DNA of 47,277 bases from Pseudomonas aegrilactucae (GTDB taxonomy: Bacteria; Pseudomonadota; Gammaproteobacteria; Pseudomonadales; Pseudomonadaceae): contig NZ_JAHTBI010000046.1 in NCBI RefSeq assembly GCF_019168305.1, positions 1 to 47,277 on the forward strand, in the 5' to 3' direction. A program made the translations under genes and the position numbers. Numbering within the stretch: the stretch's first letter is position 1; each line of letters begins with the position of its first letter. Positions 19,375 through 28,010 of this stretch are shown here, piece after piece. The notes beneath the pieces are model-generated. The model was not told the origin of the DNA and did no database searches. It saw only the letters and a list, made by a program, of their open reading frames with translations.

Positions 19375-20937
19375 CTAGTCGAGTACCACTTCGAGGTCGA
19401 GGTGGCACAGCCTGCGATAAACCTCATCCTTGCGTTCGCGCACGGCGTGGTTCTGCGGCAACAGCTCACAACAGCTGTGCAGCAGACGCAGTACTTCCAG
19501 TGCCAGGTCCGGCTCCCACAGGTGCAGGCCGGCCTGTTGCAGTTCGTGATCGAGGGCTTCGAGCTGGGTCTTGGCCAGCTCGTACTTCTTGGCCAGAAAA
19601 CACAGCCGGGCCTGGGTGAGCTGCCAGAAGAAGCGCACGCGCCCACCCTGGGCCGCCTGCAGGCCTTGCTTGAGAATCTGTACGGCGGGCTTGAGGCCGT
19701 CTTTGCGCAGCACCGGCAGCACCGCCTCGAGCGCCAGCTCCCAGGCTGGCTGGCTGGCCGCGACGTCGAGCTCGGCCTTGCGCGGCGCGCTGGTGCTTTG
19801 CAGGTGCGGCATGACGCTGGCGTTGATCCAGCCGCGGGTTGCCGGGTCGGCGAACGGGGTGCCGTCGTGAAAGCGCAGCTCAAGCACCCCCGGCAGGCGC
19901 TGCAGCAACTGCGCAAAATGAAACTCCACCTCGCGCATGCCCTGCTCGGCATTGAGCTCCAGCAGGCATTCCCAGACCATGCGCTGGCCGTCGAACCAGA
20001 ACGGCGACTTGGCCAGGCTGGCTTCGAGCTCCACCAGCAGGTCGGCATACTGGCCGTTGGCGAAGCGCTCCTGATACGTCTTCAGGCGGTCGACCGGCAG
20101 CCCGCGCAGCGCCGTCACCTGCTCGGCATTGCGTTCGGGCACCGCGTCGATCTGCAGCCACAGCAGCGTGCGATTCAGGCGCAGGGCGCGCACGTCGGTG
20201 GCCTTCTGCTTGAGCCACCAGGTGGACAGGGGGCGGGCGCTGTCCTGCAAGCTGCGCAAGACCTTGTGCGCGTCTTTCTCGCTGTCGACGGGGGCGCCGG
20301 GGGTGAGCAACTGGGTGGCGGCCTGTTTGACCTGGGCCACCACCGCCCCCACAGCACCTGGCTCGGGCTGGTTGTCGGCGGCGCGTTGCACCATGTTCGA
20401 CAGGCGCCGGCACAACGGCAGCAGCAGGGGGGCTTCGTCGCCCAGGTGCAGCGTCAGGGCGGCGTCGAGCCCTTGCAGGCTTTCGACCAGGCGGCGGAAC
20501 AACGCGAGCTGTTCCTTGATCGCGACATTTTCACCCAGCACCTGCTCCAGCCGCGGCACCAGCCAGCTGATCGCCGCAGCCCGCGTACGTGCCTTGGCTG
20601 GATGCACCTGGGCCCAGTGCTGCTCGCACAGGTGCTGCAACAGGCCCACGCCGGCCAACAGCCCCGGAAAGGATTCGCGCTGATACAAGGCCCAGGTCAG
20701 CCAGGCAGCAACCCGCAGGTCTTTGGATTGGGTGCGCAGCAGCGCCTCGCTGTTCTCGAGGACCCTGAGCCAGTCGATCTGGCCGCTTTCGTGAACGGAC
20801 TGAGCCTTGTTCAGTTCGCCTTCCAGTGCTTCGTACTCACTGGAAAAGCGTACATCCTCGCCTGCAAAGCGTTCCGTGGAAACCGCCTGCCGGGCAAGCT
20901 CGAGGTAGCGTGCGTGCAGCTTGCTTGAGTAGGACAT
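19375..20937 (-). CDS. tssA: T6SS cap protein TssA
   Basis: First gene of the T6SS transcript, 520 residues from the ATG at 20937. The N-terminal ImpA-type domain holds the recognisable DWLRVLENSEALLRTQSKDL and RVAAWLTWALYQRESFPGLL. The C-terminal region (about 270-520, starting near ALRLNRTLLWLQIDAVPER) is of the long VasJ-like TssA type. TssA primes polymerisation of tube and sheath and stays at the distal end. The open frame upstream of 20937 reaches into the promoter region and is not TssA-like. The predicted sigma-54 start would give a leader of roughly 40 bases. Confidence 0.94.
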   Translation of the reverse strand: MSYSSKLHARYLELARQAVSTERFAGEDVRFSSEYEALEGELNKAQSVHESGQIDWLRVLENSEALLRTQSKDLRVAAWLTWALYQRESFPGLLAGVGLLQHLCEQHWAQVHPAKARTRAAAISWLVPRLEQVLGENVAIKEQLALFRRLVESLQGLDAALTLHLGDEAPLLLPLCRRLSNMVQRAADNQPEPGAVGAVVAQVKQAATQLLTPGAPVDSEKDAHKVLRSLQDSARPLSTWWLKQKATDVRALRLNRTLLWLQIDAVPERNAEQVTALRGLPVDRLKTYQERFANGQYADLLVELEASLAKSPFWFDGQRMVWECLLELNAEQGMREVEFHFAQLLQRLPGVLELRFHDGTPFADPATRGWINASVMPHLQSTSAPRKAELDVAASQPAWELALEAVLPVLRKDGLKPAVQILKQGLQAAQGGRVRFFWQLTQARLCFLAKKYELAKTQLEALDHELQQAGLHLWEPDLALEVLRLLHSCCELLPQNHAVRERKDEVYRRLCHLDLEVVLD

Positions 20938-20989
20938 CCATGGCCTGTATTTGGACTGCAGGCCCTGCCCCGGCTGGAATAGCCCAGGC

Positions 20990-21006
20990 GGCAGAAGGCC
21001 TGCCAA
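20990..21006 (-). promoter_or_regulatory. Candidate sigma-54 (-24/-12) promoter of tssA
   Basis: On the minus strand the sequence is TTGGCAGGCCTTCTGCC. The invariant GG and GC dinucleotides are 10 bases apart, and most of the YTGGCACG-N4-TTGCW consensus is matched. Transcription would start near 20979, about 42 bases before the tssA ATG. The operon encodes its own sigma-54 activator (9972-11483), which supports the call. It rests on reading by eye only. Confidence 0.65.
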
Positions 21007-21074
21007 AGCAGCGCGAAACACCCATCCGTGGGTCCGCTGCTTTTAAAAAAGATAGGACATCCTAGACCTGGAGA

Positions 21075-21159
21075 TGGCACTTTGCAATCAACGCTTTGTG
21101 TTCAATTTATGTCAAAAAACAGGACGCGAGCCTACAGATGGACAGCACTGGCACTTTGC
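21075..21159. repeat. Two 11-bp direct repeats (candidate activator sites)
   Basis: TGGCACTTTGC occurs at 21075-21085 and again at 21149-21159, with start points 74 bp apart. Both copies lie about 70-150 bp upstream of the proposed -24 element, within the usual range for enhancer-binding-protein sites. The copies are not sigma-54 promoters themselves, because the GG-to-GC spacing is too short. Confidence 0.5.
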
Positions 21160-21304
21160 CACACTTCAAGGCATGCTAGCCGCCCTCCGGGCGTGGGGCT
21201 TATAGTGCGCGCCTGGACTGGTATGCGACAGGAACACCGCACACTGCGCCCACGCTATTGATGGCGCAGCGCCCCGTGGCACAGCCTTACCGCAGGAACC
21301 CCGT

Positions 21305-24300
21305 TTGACCAATCTGACTCAGCTTTCATCCCTGCGCAAAGCCGGCACTGCGTCCGGCTCGACGTTGCGTGGCTCGCTGAAAGGGGCGCTGGCGATCCTT
21401 GCGCTGCTGCTGCTTGGCCTGCTGTTCTGGCAGGTGATCGAGCAGTATCGCCATACCCTGGCCGATCGCCGCCAGCACAGCCTGGACGCCAGCGCAGACC
21501 TGGCCGACCGCCTGAGCCTGAGCCTGGCCCTGCATTCGCAGGTGGCGCTCAACCTGGTGCAAGCACACCCCGTCGCCCCTGGCGCCGCCGAGCTGCCACC
21601 GTTGCTCGAACAGTTGCATGAGCGCCTGGTGGGGCTGCGCAGCCTGGCCTGGCTGGATGCCCAAGGCAAGGTGCTGCACGACAGTGCAGGCCTCAGCGCC
21701 GACCGTCAGGCCCTCGACGAGCTGCTGCAACGCAGCCACGGCCGCCCTTATTACTTCAGCAACAGCCCCGACAACAGCCTCATCTACCTGCTGCTGCGCC
21801 AACCCGCCAGCGCCGGCAACGGTTACTGGCTGCTGCGCCTTGCACCTGACTACTACCGCGACCTGACTGCACGCCTGGAACGCCCTGACCACCCGCTGTG
21901 GTGGCTGGAAAACCTCCACAGCGCACAGGTGGTGGACCGCCATCCGGCTCACGCCGATGCGCCCGCACGCGACGACGCATCGCTGCACAGCGTCATGCTG
22001 GCCTTTATCGACAACAGCGACTGGCAACTGCGCGGCCTGTTCGATGCCGCGCAAAGCCGCCAGCAACTGCTGCCGGCGCTGATCGGCAAATGCGTGCTGG
22101 GGCTGGTGTGCGCACTGATCCCGCTGCTGGCGCTGTTCAGCATGCGCCGCCGCCATCGCGCCCTGCAGGAAGGGCGCCGCCGCTACCAGGACATCTTCGA
22201 AGGCACCGGCGTGGCGCTGTGCGTGCTCGACCTGTCCGGCCTCGATGCACTGCTGGAGCGTCAGCGCCTGCGCAGCACCGAGATGCTGGCCCAGCGCCTG
22301 GCCAAGGACCCGTCGCTGCGCGGCACGTTGCTGGGTGAGCTGAAGATCACCGAAGTCAATCAGGTCGCCCTGCAACTGCTGGGCGTGGCGTGCTGCCAGA
22401 GCGCCTGGCAGCGCCTGTTCGAAGAGACGCGGCCCGGCGACAACGGGGTCGGTGTGCAATTGCTCGAAGCAGTGCTCAACGGTCAGCGTCTGCTGGAGCT
22501 GGAAGTGCGCCTGAGCGACGAGCTGGGCCAGGATCAGCACTATTGGCTGATGGTGCGCTTCCCTGAAGAGCGCCGCGACTATCAGGCCGTGATCCTGAGC
22601 ATCAGCGACATCACCAGCCGCAAGCGTGTGGAGCTGTCGCTGCTGGAACGCGAGAGTTTCTGGTCGGACGTGGTACGCACGGTGCCCGACCAGCTGTACG
22701 TGCAGGATGTGCACAGCCTGCGCATGATTTTCAGCAACCGCCACCTGGGCCAGACCCTGGGCTATGGGCGCGACGAGCTGGCACAGATGGGCGAGTACTT
22801 CTGGGAAGTGCTGCTGCACCCGCAGGACGCCGACCAGTTCCGCCAGATGCGCCAGCAGCAACGCCACAGCGGCTACGTCGAGCAACTGCACTGCCAGTTG
22901 CGCTTTCGCCATCGCGACCAGAGCTGGCGGCGCTACGACATTCGCGAGCAGGCCCTGACCCGCGACGCTGCAGGCAACGTGCAGCGCATCATCGGCGTGG
23001 CCAAGGACGTCACCGATCAGATCGAGGCCAGCGAATCGCTGCGCGACAGCGAGCAGCGCTACCGCATGCTCGCCGAGAGCATCAGCGACGTGATCTTCTC
23101 CACCGACCCGCGCTTGCAGCTCAACTATGTGAGCCCCTCGGTGCAGGCGGTGCTGGGCTATGACGTGCAGTGGATTCTCGACAACGGCTGGCAGTCGACC
23201 ATCGCCAACCCGGCGCAGTTGACCGGCCTGTATACGCTGTTCGAACGGGTCAGCCATGCCTTGACCGAGCCGGCCGCACTGGAGCGGCTGCGCACCGAAG
23301 TGACCACCCAGCTGTTTCTGTTCGACTGCCTGCGCGCCGATGGGCGCAAGATCCCGATCGAGTTGCGCGTGGTGCTGGTGTGGGACGAGCACAACCACTT
23401 CGAAGGCATCCTGGGCGTTGGCCGCGACATCAGCCAGCAGCGCCGTGCCGAGAAAGACCTGCGCATGGCCGCCACGGTATTCGAACACTCCACCTCGGCG
23501 ATCCTGATCACCGACCCCGCCGGCTACATCGTGCAGGCCAACGAGGCGTTCAGCCGGGTCAGTGGCTACGCGGTGGCCGACGTGCTCGACCAGTTGCCAA
23601 GCCTACTCACCGTCGACGAACAGCAGGAAGCGCACCTGCACTACGTGCTCAAGCAACTGCACCAGCGCGGCACCTGGGAAGGCGAAGTGTGGCTCAAGCG
23701 CCGCAACGGCGAGCACTACCCGGCGTGGGTGGGCATCACCGCGGTGCTCGATGACGAGGGCGACCTGGCCAGCTACGTGTGCTTCTTCACCGACATCAGC
23801 GAGCGCAAGGCCAGCGAACAGCGCATCCACCGCCTGGCCTACTACGACGCCCTGACCCACCTGCCCAACCGCACGCTGTTCCAGGACCGCCTGCACACCG
23901 CGCTGCAGCAGGCCGAGCGGCAGAAGGCCTGGGTGGTGCTGATGTTCCTGGACCTGGACCGCTTCAAGCCGATCAACGACTCGCTGGGCCACGCCGCCGG
24001 TGATCGCATGCTCAAGGACATGGCCGAGCGCCTGCTCGACTGCGTGCACGAGGATGACACCGTGGCGCGCATGGGCGGCGACGAATTCACCTTGCTGCTG
24101 CAGCCCAAGGCCACCCGCGAGCTGGCCCTGAACCGGGCGATTCACGTGGCCGAGCAGATCCTGGCCAGCCTGGTGCGCCCGTTCGTGCTGGAAAACCGCG
24201 AATTCTTCGTCACTGCCAGTATCGGCATCGCCCTCAGCCCGCAGGACGGCGGCGAGCTGAGCCAACTGATGAAGAACGCCGACACCGCGATGTACCACGC

Positions 24301-25147
24301 CAAGGAACGTGGCAAGAACAACTTCCAGTTCTACCAGGCCGACATGAACGCCAGTGCGCTGGAACGCCTGGAGCTGGAAAGCGACCTGCGCCATGCCCTG
24401 GAGCAGAACGAATTCATCCTGTACTACCAGCCGCAGTTCAGTGGCGACGGCAAGCGCCTGACCGGGGCCGAGGCGCTGCTGCGCTGGCGTCACCCACGTC
24501 GCGGGCTGGTGCCGCCGGGCGACTTCATCCCGGTGATCGAGGAACTGGGGCTGGTGGTGGACGTGGGTGACTGGGTCATCAACGAAGCATGCCGCCAGCT
24601 CAAGGCCTGGCACCAGGCCAAGGTGCGGGTACCGAAGGTGTCGGTGAACATTTCGGCGCGCCAGTTCTCCGACGGCCAGCTGGGTACGCGCATCGCCACC
24701 ATCCTGGGCGAGACCGGGCTGCCCCCGGCATGCCTGGAGCTGGAGCTGACCGAGAGTATCCTGATGCGCGAGGTCAACGAGGCCATGGTGATTCTCGACA
24801 GCCTGAAGAACCTGGGCCTGAGCATCGCGGTGGACGACTTCGGCACCGGCTATTCATCGCTCAACTACCTCAAGCAGTTCCCGATCGACGTGCTCAAGAT
24901 CGACCGCACCTTCGTCGACGGGTTGCCCGAGGGCGAGCAGGACGCGCAGATCGCCCGCGCCATCATCGCCATGGCCCACAGCCTGAACCTGGCGGTGATC
25001 GCCGAGGGCGTGGAAACCCATGAACAGCTGGAGTTCCTGCGTGAGCATGGCTGTGATGAGGTGCAGGGCTACCTGTTCGGGCGGCCGATGCCGGCGAACC
25101 AGTTCGAGGCGCAGTTCAGCAACGAAACCTTGTTCATGTTCGAGTAA
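21305..25147 (+). CDS. morA: Membrane PAS-GGDEF-EAL c-di-GMP enzyme (MorA-like)
   Basis: Protein of 1280 residues, close to the length I recall for P. putida MorA, next to glyA as in other pseudomonads. Two transmembrane helices (about 27-47 and 258-280) flank a periplasmic sensor region. Several PAS/PAC units follow (about 295-830). The diguanylate cyclase domain keeps GGDEF (924-928), but the inhibitory-site arginine is replaced: HEDD instead of RxxD at 915-918. The EAL domain keeps EALLRW (1056 onward), DDFGTGYSS (1177 onward) and AEGVET, so both activities look possible. MorA controls motility and biofilm in P. putida and P. aeruginosa. The start is TTG, with AGGA upstream; no ATG lies near the N-terminus. 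The divergent neighbour is the T6SS operon. Confidence 0.85.
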   Translation: MTNLTQLSSLRKAGTASGSTLRGSLKGALAILALLLLGLLFWQVIEQYRHTLADRRQHSLDASADLADRLSLSLALHSQVALNLVQAHPVAPGAAELPPLLEQLHERLVGLRSLAWLDAQGKVLHDSAGLSADRQALDELLQRSHGRPYYFSNSPDNSLIYLLLRQPASAGNGYWLLRLAPDYYRDLTARLERPDHPLWWLENLHSAQVVDRHPAHADAPARDDASLHSVMLAFIDNSDWQLRGLFDAAQSRQQLLPALIGKCVLGLVCALIPLLALFSMRRRHRALQEGRRRYQDIFEGTGVALCVLDLSGLDALLERQRLRSTEMLAQRLAKDPSLRGTLLGELKITEVNQVALQLLGVACCQSAWQRLFEETRPGDNGVGVQLLEAVLNGQRLLELEVRLSDELGQDQHYWLMVRFPEERRDYQAVILSISDITSRKRVELSLLERESFWSDVVRTVPDQLYVQDVHSLRMIFSNRHLGQTLGYGRDELAQMGEYFWEVLLHPQDADQFRQMRQQQRHSGYVEQLHCQLRFRHRDQSWRRYDIREQALTRDAAGNVQRIIGVAKDVTDQIEASESLRDSEQRYRMLAESISDVIFSTDPRLQLNYVSPSVQAVLGYDVQWILDNGWQSTIANPAQLTGLYTLFERVSHALTEPAALERLRTEVTTQLFLFDCLRADGRKIPIELRVVLVWDEHNHFEGILGVGRDISQQRRAEKDLRMAATVFEHSTSAILITDPAGYIVQANEAFSRVSGYAVADVLDQLPSLLTVDEQQEAHLHYVLKQLHQRGTWEGEVWLKRRNGEHYPAWVGITAVLDDEGDLASYVCFFTDISERKASEQRIHRLAYYDALTHLPNRTLFQDRLHTALQQAERQKAWVVLMFLDLDRFKPINDSLGHAAGDRMLKDMAERLLDCVHEDDTVARMGGDEFTLLLQPKATRELALNRAIHVAEQILASLVRPFVLENREFFVTASIGIALSPQDGGELSQLMKNADTAMYHAKERGKNNFQFYQADMNASALERLELESDLRHALEQNEFILYYQPQFSGDGKRLTGAEALLRWRHPRRGLVPPGDFIPVIEELGLVVDVGDWVINEACRQLKAWHQAKVRVPKVSVNISARQFSDGQLGTRIATILGETGLPPACLELELTESILMREVNEAMVILDSLKNLGLSIAVDDFGTGYSSLNYLKQFPIDVLKIDRTFVDGLPEGEQDAQIARAIIAMAHSLNLAVIAEGVETHEQLEFLREHGCDEVQGYLFGRPMPANQFEAQFSNETLFMFE

Positions 25148-25157
25148 TGCGGGGCCC

Positions 25158-25233
25158 CCTTCGCTGGCAAGCCAGCTCCCAGAGGTTAAATGGACGCCGC
25201 AAGCCCCTGTGGGAGCTGGCTTGCCAGCGAAGG
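25158..25233. repeat. REP pair (inverted) after morA
   Basis: Two inverted copies of the local REP, CTTCGCTGGCAAGCCAGCTC at 25158-25181 and its mirror at 25207-25233, separated by about 25 bp. They lie between morA and glyA. Paired in a transcript they would fold into a long hairpin. Confidence 0.85.
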
Positions 25234-25352
25234 CAGCGCCACCGATCCTGAATGAACCCCGCTTGTCTGCGACATGATGCCCTTTCATATGCCAGACAAA
25301 AGCCGATGAGGTAGAATGCCCGCCTATTTCAGCACGATCCTTGAGGACCGCC

Positions 25353-26606
25353 ATGTTCAGCCGTGATTTGACCATTGCCAAGTACGACGCCGATCTCTTT
25401 GCCGCCATGGAGCAAGAAGCCCAGCGCCAGGAAGAGCACATTGAGCTGATCGCTTCGGAAAACTACACCAGCCCTGCGGTGATGGAAGCTCAAGGCTCGG
25501 TGCTCACCAACAAGTACGCCGAAGGCTACCCGGGCAAGCGCTACTACGGTGGCTGCGAGTACGTCGACGTGGTCGAGCAACTGGCCATCGACCGCGCCAA
25601 GGAGCTGTTCGGCGCCGACTACGCCAACGTCCAGCCGCACGCCGGCTCCCAGGCCAACAGCGCCGTCTACCTGGCCCTGCTGTCGGCCGGTGACACCATC
25701 CTGGGCATGAGCCTGGCCCACGGCGGTCACCTGACCCACGGCGCCAGCGTGTCGTCTTCGGGCAAGCTGTACAACGCCATCCAGTACGGCATCGACGCCA
25801 ACGGCCTGATCGACTACGACGAAGTCGAGCGCCTGGCGGTCGAGCACAAGCCCAAGATGATCGTTGCCGGCTTCTCGGCCTACTCGCAAGTGCTGGACTT
25901 CCCGCGCTTCCGTGAAATCGCCGACAAGGTCGGTGCCTACCTGTTCGTCGACATGGCGCACGTGGCTGGCCTGGTCGCCGCGGGCGTCTACCCGAACCCG
26001 GTGCCGTTCGCCGACGTGGTCACCACCACGACCCACAAGACCCTGCGTGGTCCACGTGGCGGCCTGATCCTGGCCCGTGCCAACGCCGACATCGAGAAGA
26101 AGCTGAACTCCGCAGTCTTCCCGGGCGCCCAGGGTGGCCCGCTGGAGCACGTGATCGCGGCCAAGGCGATCTGCTTCAAGGAAGCACTGCAGCCTGAGTT
26201 CAAGACCTACCAGCAGCAAGTGGTGAAGAACGCCCAGGCCATGGCCGGCGTGTTCATCGAGCGCGGCTTCGACGTGGTGTCGGGCGGTACCGAGAACCAC
26301 CTGTTCCTGCTGTCGCTGATCAAGCAGGAAATTTCCGGTAAGGACGCTGACGCGGCCCTGGGCAAAGCCTTCATCACCGTCAACAAGAACTCCGTACCGA
26401 ACGACCCACGTTCCCCGTTCGTCACCTCGGGCCTGCGCTTCGGCACCCCGGCTGTGACCACTCGCGGCTTCAAGGAAGCAGAGTGCAAGGAACTGGCTGG
26501 CTGGATCTGCGACATCCTGGCCGACCTGAACAACGAAGCGGTGATCGATGCCGTACGTGAGAAGGTCAAGGCCATCTGCGCCAAACTGCCGGTATACGGC
26601 AACTAA
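25353..26606 (+). CDS. glyA: Serine hydroxymethyltransferase
   Basis: PLP enzyme interconverting serine and glycine with tetrahydrofolate; 417 residues, exactly the bacterial norm. It begins [20 protein letters not shown] at the ATG with GAGGA upstream. The PLP lysine lies in [14 protein letters not shown], and the active-site [14 protein letters not shown] and the [11 protein letters not shown] motif are intact. A -10-like TAGAAT (25312-25317) precedes it, and a strong terminator follows. Pseudomonads often have two glyA copies; this is the one linked to morA. Confidence 0.98.
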   Translation: MFSRDLTIAKYDADLFAAMEQEAQRQEEHIELIASENYTSPAVMEAQGSVLTNKYAEGYPGKRYYGGCEYVDVVEQLAIDRAKELFGADYANVQPHAGSQANSAVYLALLSAGDTILGMSLAHGGHLTHGASVSSSGKLYNAIQYGIDANGLIDYDEVERLAVEHKPKMIVAGFSAYSQVLDFPRFREIADKVGAYLFVDMAHVAGLVAAGVYPNPVPFADVVTTTTHKTLRGPRGGLILARANADIEKKLNSAVFPGAQGGPLEHVIAAKAICFKEALQPEFKTYQQQVVKNAQAMAGVFIERGFDVVSGGTENHLFLLSLIKQEISGKDADAALGKAFITVNKNSVPNDPRSPFVTSGLRFGTPAVTTRGFKEAECKELAGWICDILADLNNEAVIDAVREKVKAICAKLPVYGN

Positions 26607-26624
26607 TCGCAGGCAACTGATGTG

Positions 26625-26656
26625 AAAAAGCCCGGCGCCTGAGCCGGGCTTTTTTG
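26625..26656 (+). terminator. Rho-independent terminator of glyA
   Basis: The stem AGCCCGGC / GCCGGGCT (26629-26650) has a six-base loop and is followed by a run of T, 19 bp after the glyA stop. An A-run on the left side means it could also work on the minus strand. Confidence 0.93.
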
Positions 26657-26671
26657 TGGGCCTTTAAAAGA

Positions 26672-26744
26672 GCTTCGCTGGCAAGCCAGCTCCCACAGGT
26701 TCTATGTGCGCCGCAGAACTCTGTGTGTGGCTTGCCAGCGAAGG
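26672..26744. repeat. REP pair after glyA, second copy degenerate
   Basis: One full copy sits at 26672-26698. An inverted copy at 26724-26744 has lost part of its left side (TGTGTGGCTTGCCAGCGAAG). It lies between the convergent ends of glyA and the YjiA-type gene. Confidence 0.75.
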
Positions 26745-26749
26745 GGCTC

Positions 26750-27706
26750 TCAGGGGCGGCTCAAGGCCTCGAACCCTTCGCGAATCTTCGCCTCCGGCAA
26801 GTCATCGGCAATGAATACCATCACACTCTCGCGCTGCTCGCCTTCGGCCCACTCGGTGTCCCAGTCGAAGCCATACAGCTTCAGCACCCCCTGAAACACC
26901 AGGCGCCGATCCTCGCCGGCAATGTTCAGCACGCCCTTGTAGCGCAGCAACTGCTTGCCATGGGCTTCCAGCAACTCATTCATGAACGCGCTCAGGCGAT
27001 CGATATCCAGCGGCGCATCGGTACGCAGCACCATGCTGGAGATCCGGTCCAGGCTGTCGGCCGCCACCACCGGCCGCAAGTTAAGGCTGGCATTGAGGTT
27101 GAACCCACGCACATCCAGCAACTCGGCCAGGTCGATCCTGCCGTTGTCCACCACACGGATCGGCGCACGCCGGTTGATGCGCCCCAGACGCTCGCTCAGG
27201 GCCTGGAACGAGGCGGCGTCGACCAGGTCGGTCTTGCTCACCAGCAGGCGGTCGGCAAAGCCCACCTGGGCCTGGGCGATGGTCTGGGCCAGGTGCACGT
27301 CGGCATGCGCCGCATCCACCAGGGTGATGATGCCGTCGAGGATGTAGCGCTCGCGCAGTTCCTCGTCGATGAAGAAGGTCTGCGCCACCGGCGCCGGGTC
27401 GGCCAGGCCGGTGCACTCGATCACCAACCGGTCGAAGGCGATCTCGCCGCTGTCCAGGCGCTCCAGCAGCAGGAACAGCGCCTTGGTCAGGTCGGTGTGG
27501 ATGGTGCAGCACACACAGCCATTGGCCAGGGTCATGACTTGCACCGGCTCCTCACCCAACAGCTGGGTGTCGATGCCGGCATCGCTGAATTCGTTTTCGA
27601 TCACGGCGATTTTCAGGCCGTGCTCGGCCTTGAGCAGGTGGCGCAGCAAGGTGGTCTTGCCGGCCCCCAGAAAACCACTGAGCACGGTTACGGGAATGGG
27701 TTGCAC
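26750..27706 (-). CDS. yjiA: CobW/COG0523 GTPase, YjiA-type metal chaperone
   Basis: G3E-family P-loop GTPase of 318 residues, starting at a GTG (27706) with AGGAG ten bases upstream. An upstream open-frame extension reads through a palindrome and was rejected. Walker A is GFLGAGKTT (11-19), the zinc-binding family motif is CVCC (C64, C66, C67) in NGCVCCTIHTDL, and the guanine-specificity motif is SKTD. The C-terminal CobW_C domain contains YKGVLNIAGEDRRLVFQGV. It is the last gene of a cstA-ybdD-yjiA unit, the same order as yjiY-yjiX-yjiA in E. coli. COG0523 proteins deliver or insert metals, but the client here is unknown. Confidence 0.92.
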   Translation of the reverse strand: MQPIPVTVLSGFLGAGKTTLLRHLLKAEHGLKIAVIENEFSDAGIDTQLLGEEPVQVMTLANGCVCCTIHTDLTKALFLLLERLDSGEIAFDRLVIECTGLADPAPVAQTFFIDEELRERYILDGIITLVDAAHADVHLAQTIAQAQVGFADRLLVSKTDLVDAASFQALSERLGRINRRAPIRVVDNGRIDLAELLDVRGFNLNASLNLRPVVAADSLDRISSMVLRTDAPLDIDRLSAFMNELLEAHGKQLLRYKGVLNIAGEDRRLVFQGVLKLYGFDWDTEWAEGEQRESVMVFIADDLPEAKIREGFEALSRP

Positions 27707-27735
27707 GCAGAAAATCTCCTGTCGCTGAAAATGAC

Positions 27736-27765
27736 TGTGGGAGCCCGGCTGACCGGGCTCCCACA
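27736..27765. repeat. Perfect 13-bp palindrome between ybdD and yjiA
   Basis: The arms TGTGGGAGCCCGG and CCGGGCTCCCACA are perfect, with a 4-base centre. It shares the GTGGGAGC edge of the local REP but not its core. No T-run follows on the minus strand, so it looks less like a terminator than an mRNA stabiliser or attenuator inside the operon. Confidence 0.8.
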
Positions 27766-27794
27766 GGTGTGTCACGTGCCGCAGGTGCCGTGTT

Positions 27795-27992
27795 TCAACA
27801 GCACTTGGGCCCGCCCTTGCCGCCGTAACGCGCCTCCTGGCGTTCGCGGAAGAACGCCTCGTAGGTCATCGGCGGCACGTCGGGGTGCTTGGTTTGCATA
27901 TGCTCGACGTAATTGTCGTAGTCGGGCATGCCGACCATCAGGCGGGCTGCCTGCCCCAGGTACTTACCCAGTCGACCGAGATCGTTGAACAT
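27795..27992 (-). CDS. ybdD: YbdD/YjiX family small protein
   Basis: Sixty-five residues beginning [19 protein letters not shown] and ending GGKGGPKCC. The central [12 protein letters not shown] and the [15 protein letters not shown] tail are the signature of the YbdD/YjiX family (DUF466), and the C-terminal Cys-Cys is conserved in E. coli YbdD as I recall it. The gene has a good AGAGGAA site and lies 18 bp after the transporter gene. YbdD is a genetic partner of CstA in enterobacteria, with no known biochemical activity. A role as accessory subunit of the transporter is inferred from linkage. Confidence 0.93.
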   Translation of the reverse strand: MFNDLGRLGKYLGQAARLMVGMPDYDNYVEHMQTKHPDVPPMTYEAFFRERQEARYGGKGGPKCC

Positions 27993-28010
27993 GCTTGCAT
28001 TCCTCTTGGG

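Larger units (their letters stand above)
20938..21304. promoter_or_regulatory. Divergent T6SS / morA control region
   Basis: This 367-bp gap separates tssA (leftward) from the morA-like gene (rightward). It contains the -24/-12 candidate at 20990-21006, a 12-bp inverted repeat TAGGACATCCTA at 21053-21064, two copies of TGGCACTTTGC at 21075-21085 and 21149-21159, and a -10-like TATAGT at 21201-21206 on the plus strand. Short open frames across it have no Shine-Dalgarno and no protein-like composition, so I see no gene here. Confidence 0.7.

Noticed and set aside
21075..21085. TGGCACTTTGC as a sigma-54 promoter
   Set aside because: The GG to GC spacing is too short for -24/-12; better explained as a repeated binding site.
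21028..21261. 77-codon frame in the T6SS/morA control region
   Set aside because: No ribosome-binding site, no protein-like pattern, and it overlaps the repeats and promoter elements.
21326..23488. 720-codon minus-strand frame opposite morA
   Set aside because: Antisense to the PAS/membrane part of a well-formed protein; low-complexity product.
27707..27775. Longer N-terminus of the YjiA-type protein
   Set aside because: It would be translated from the perfect palindrome and lacks a ribosome-binding site; the GTG at 27706 places Walker A at the usual distance from the N-terminus.
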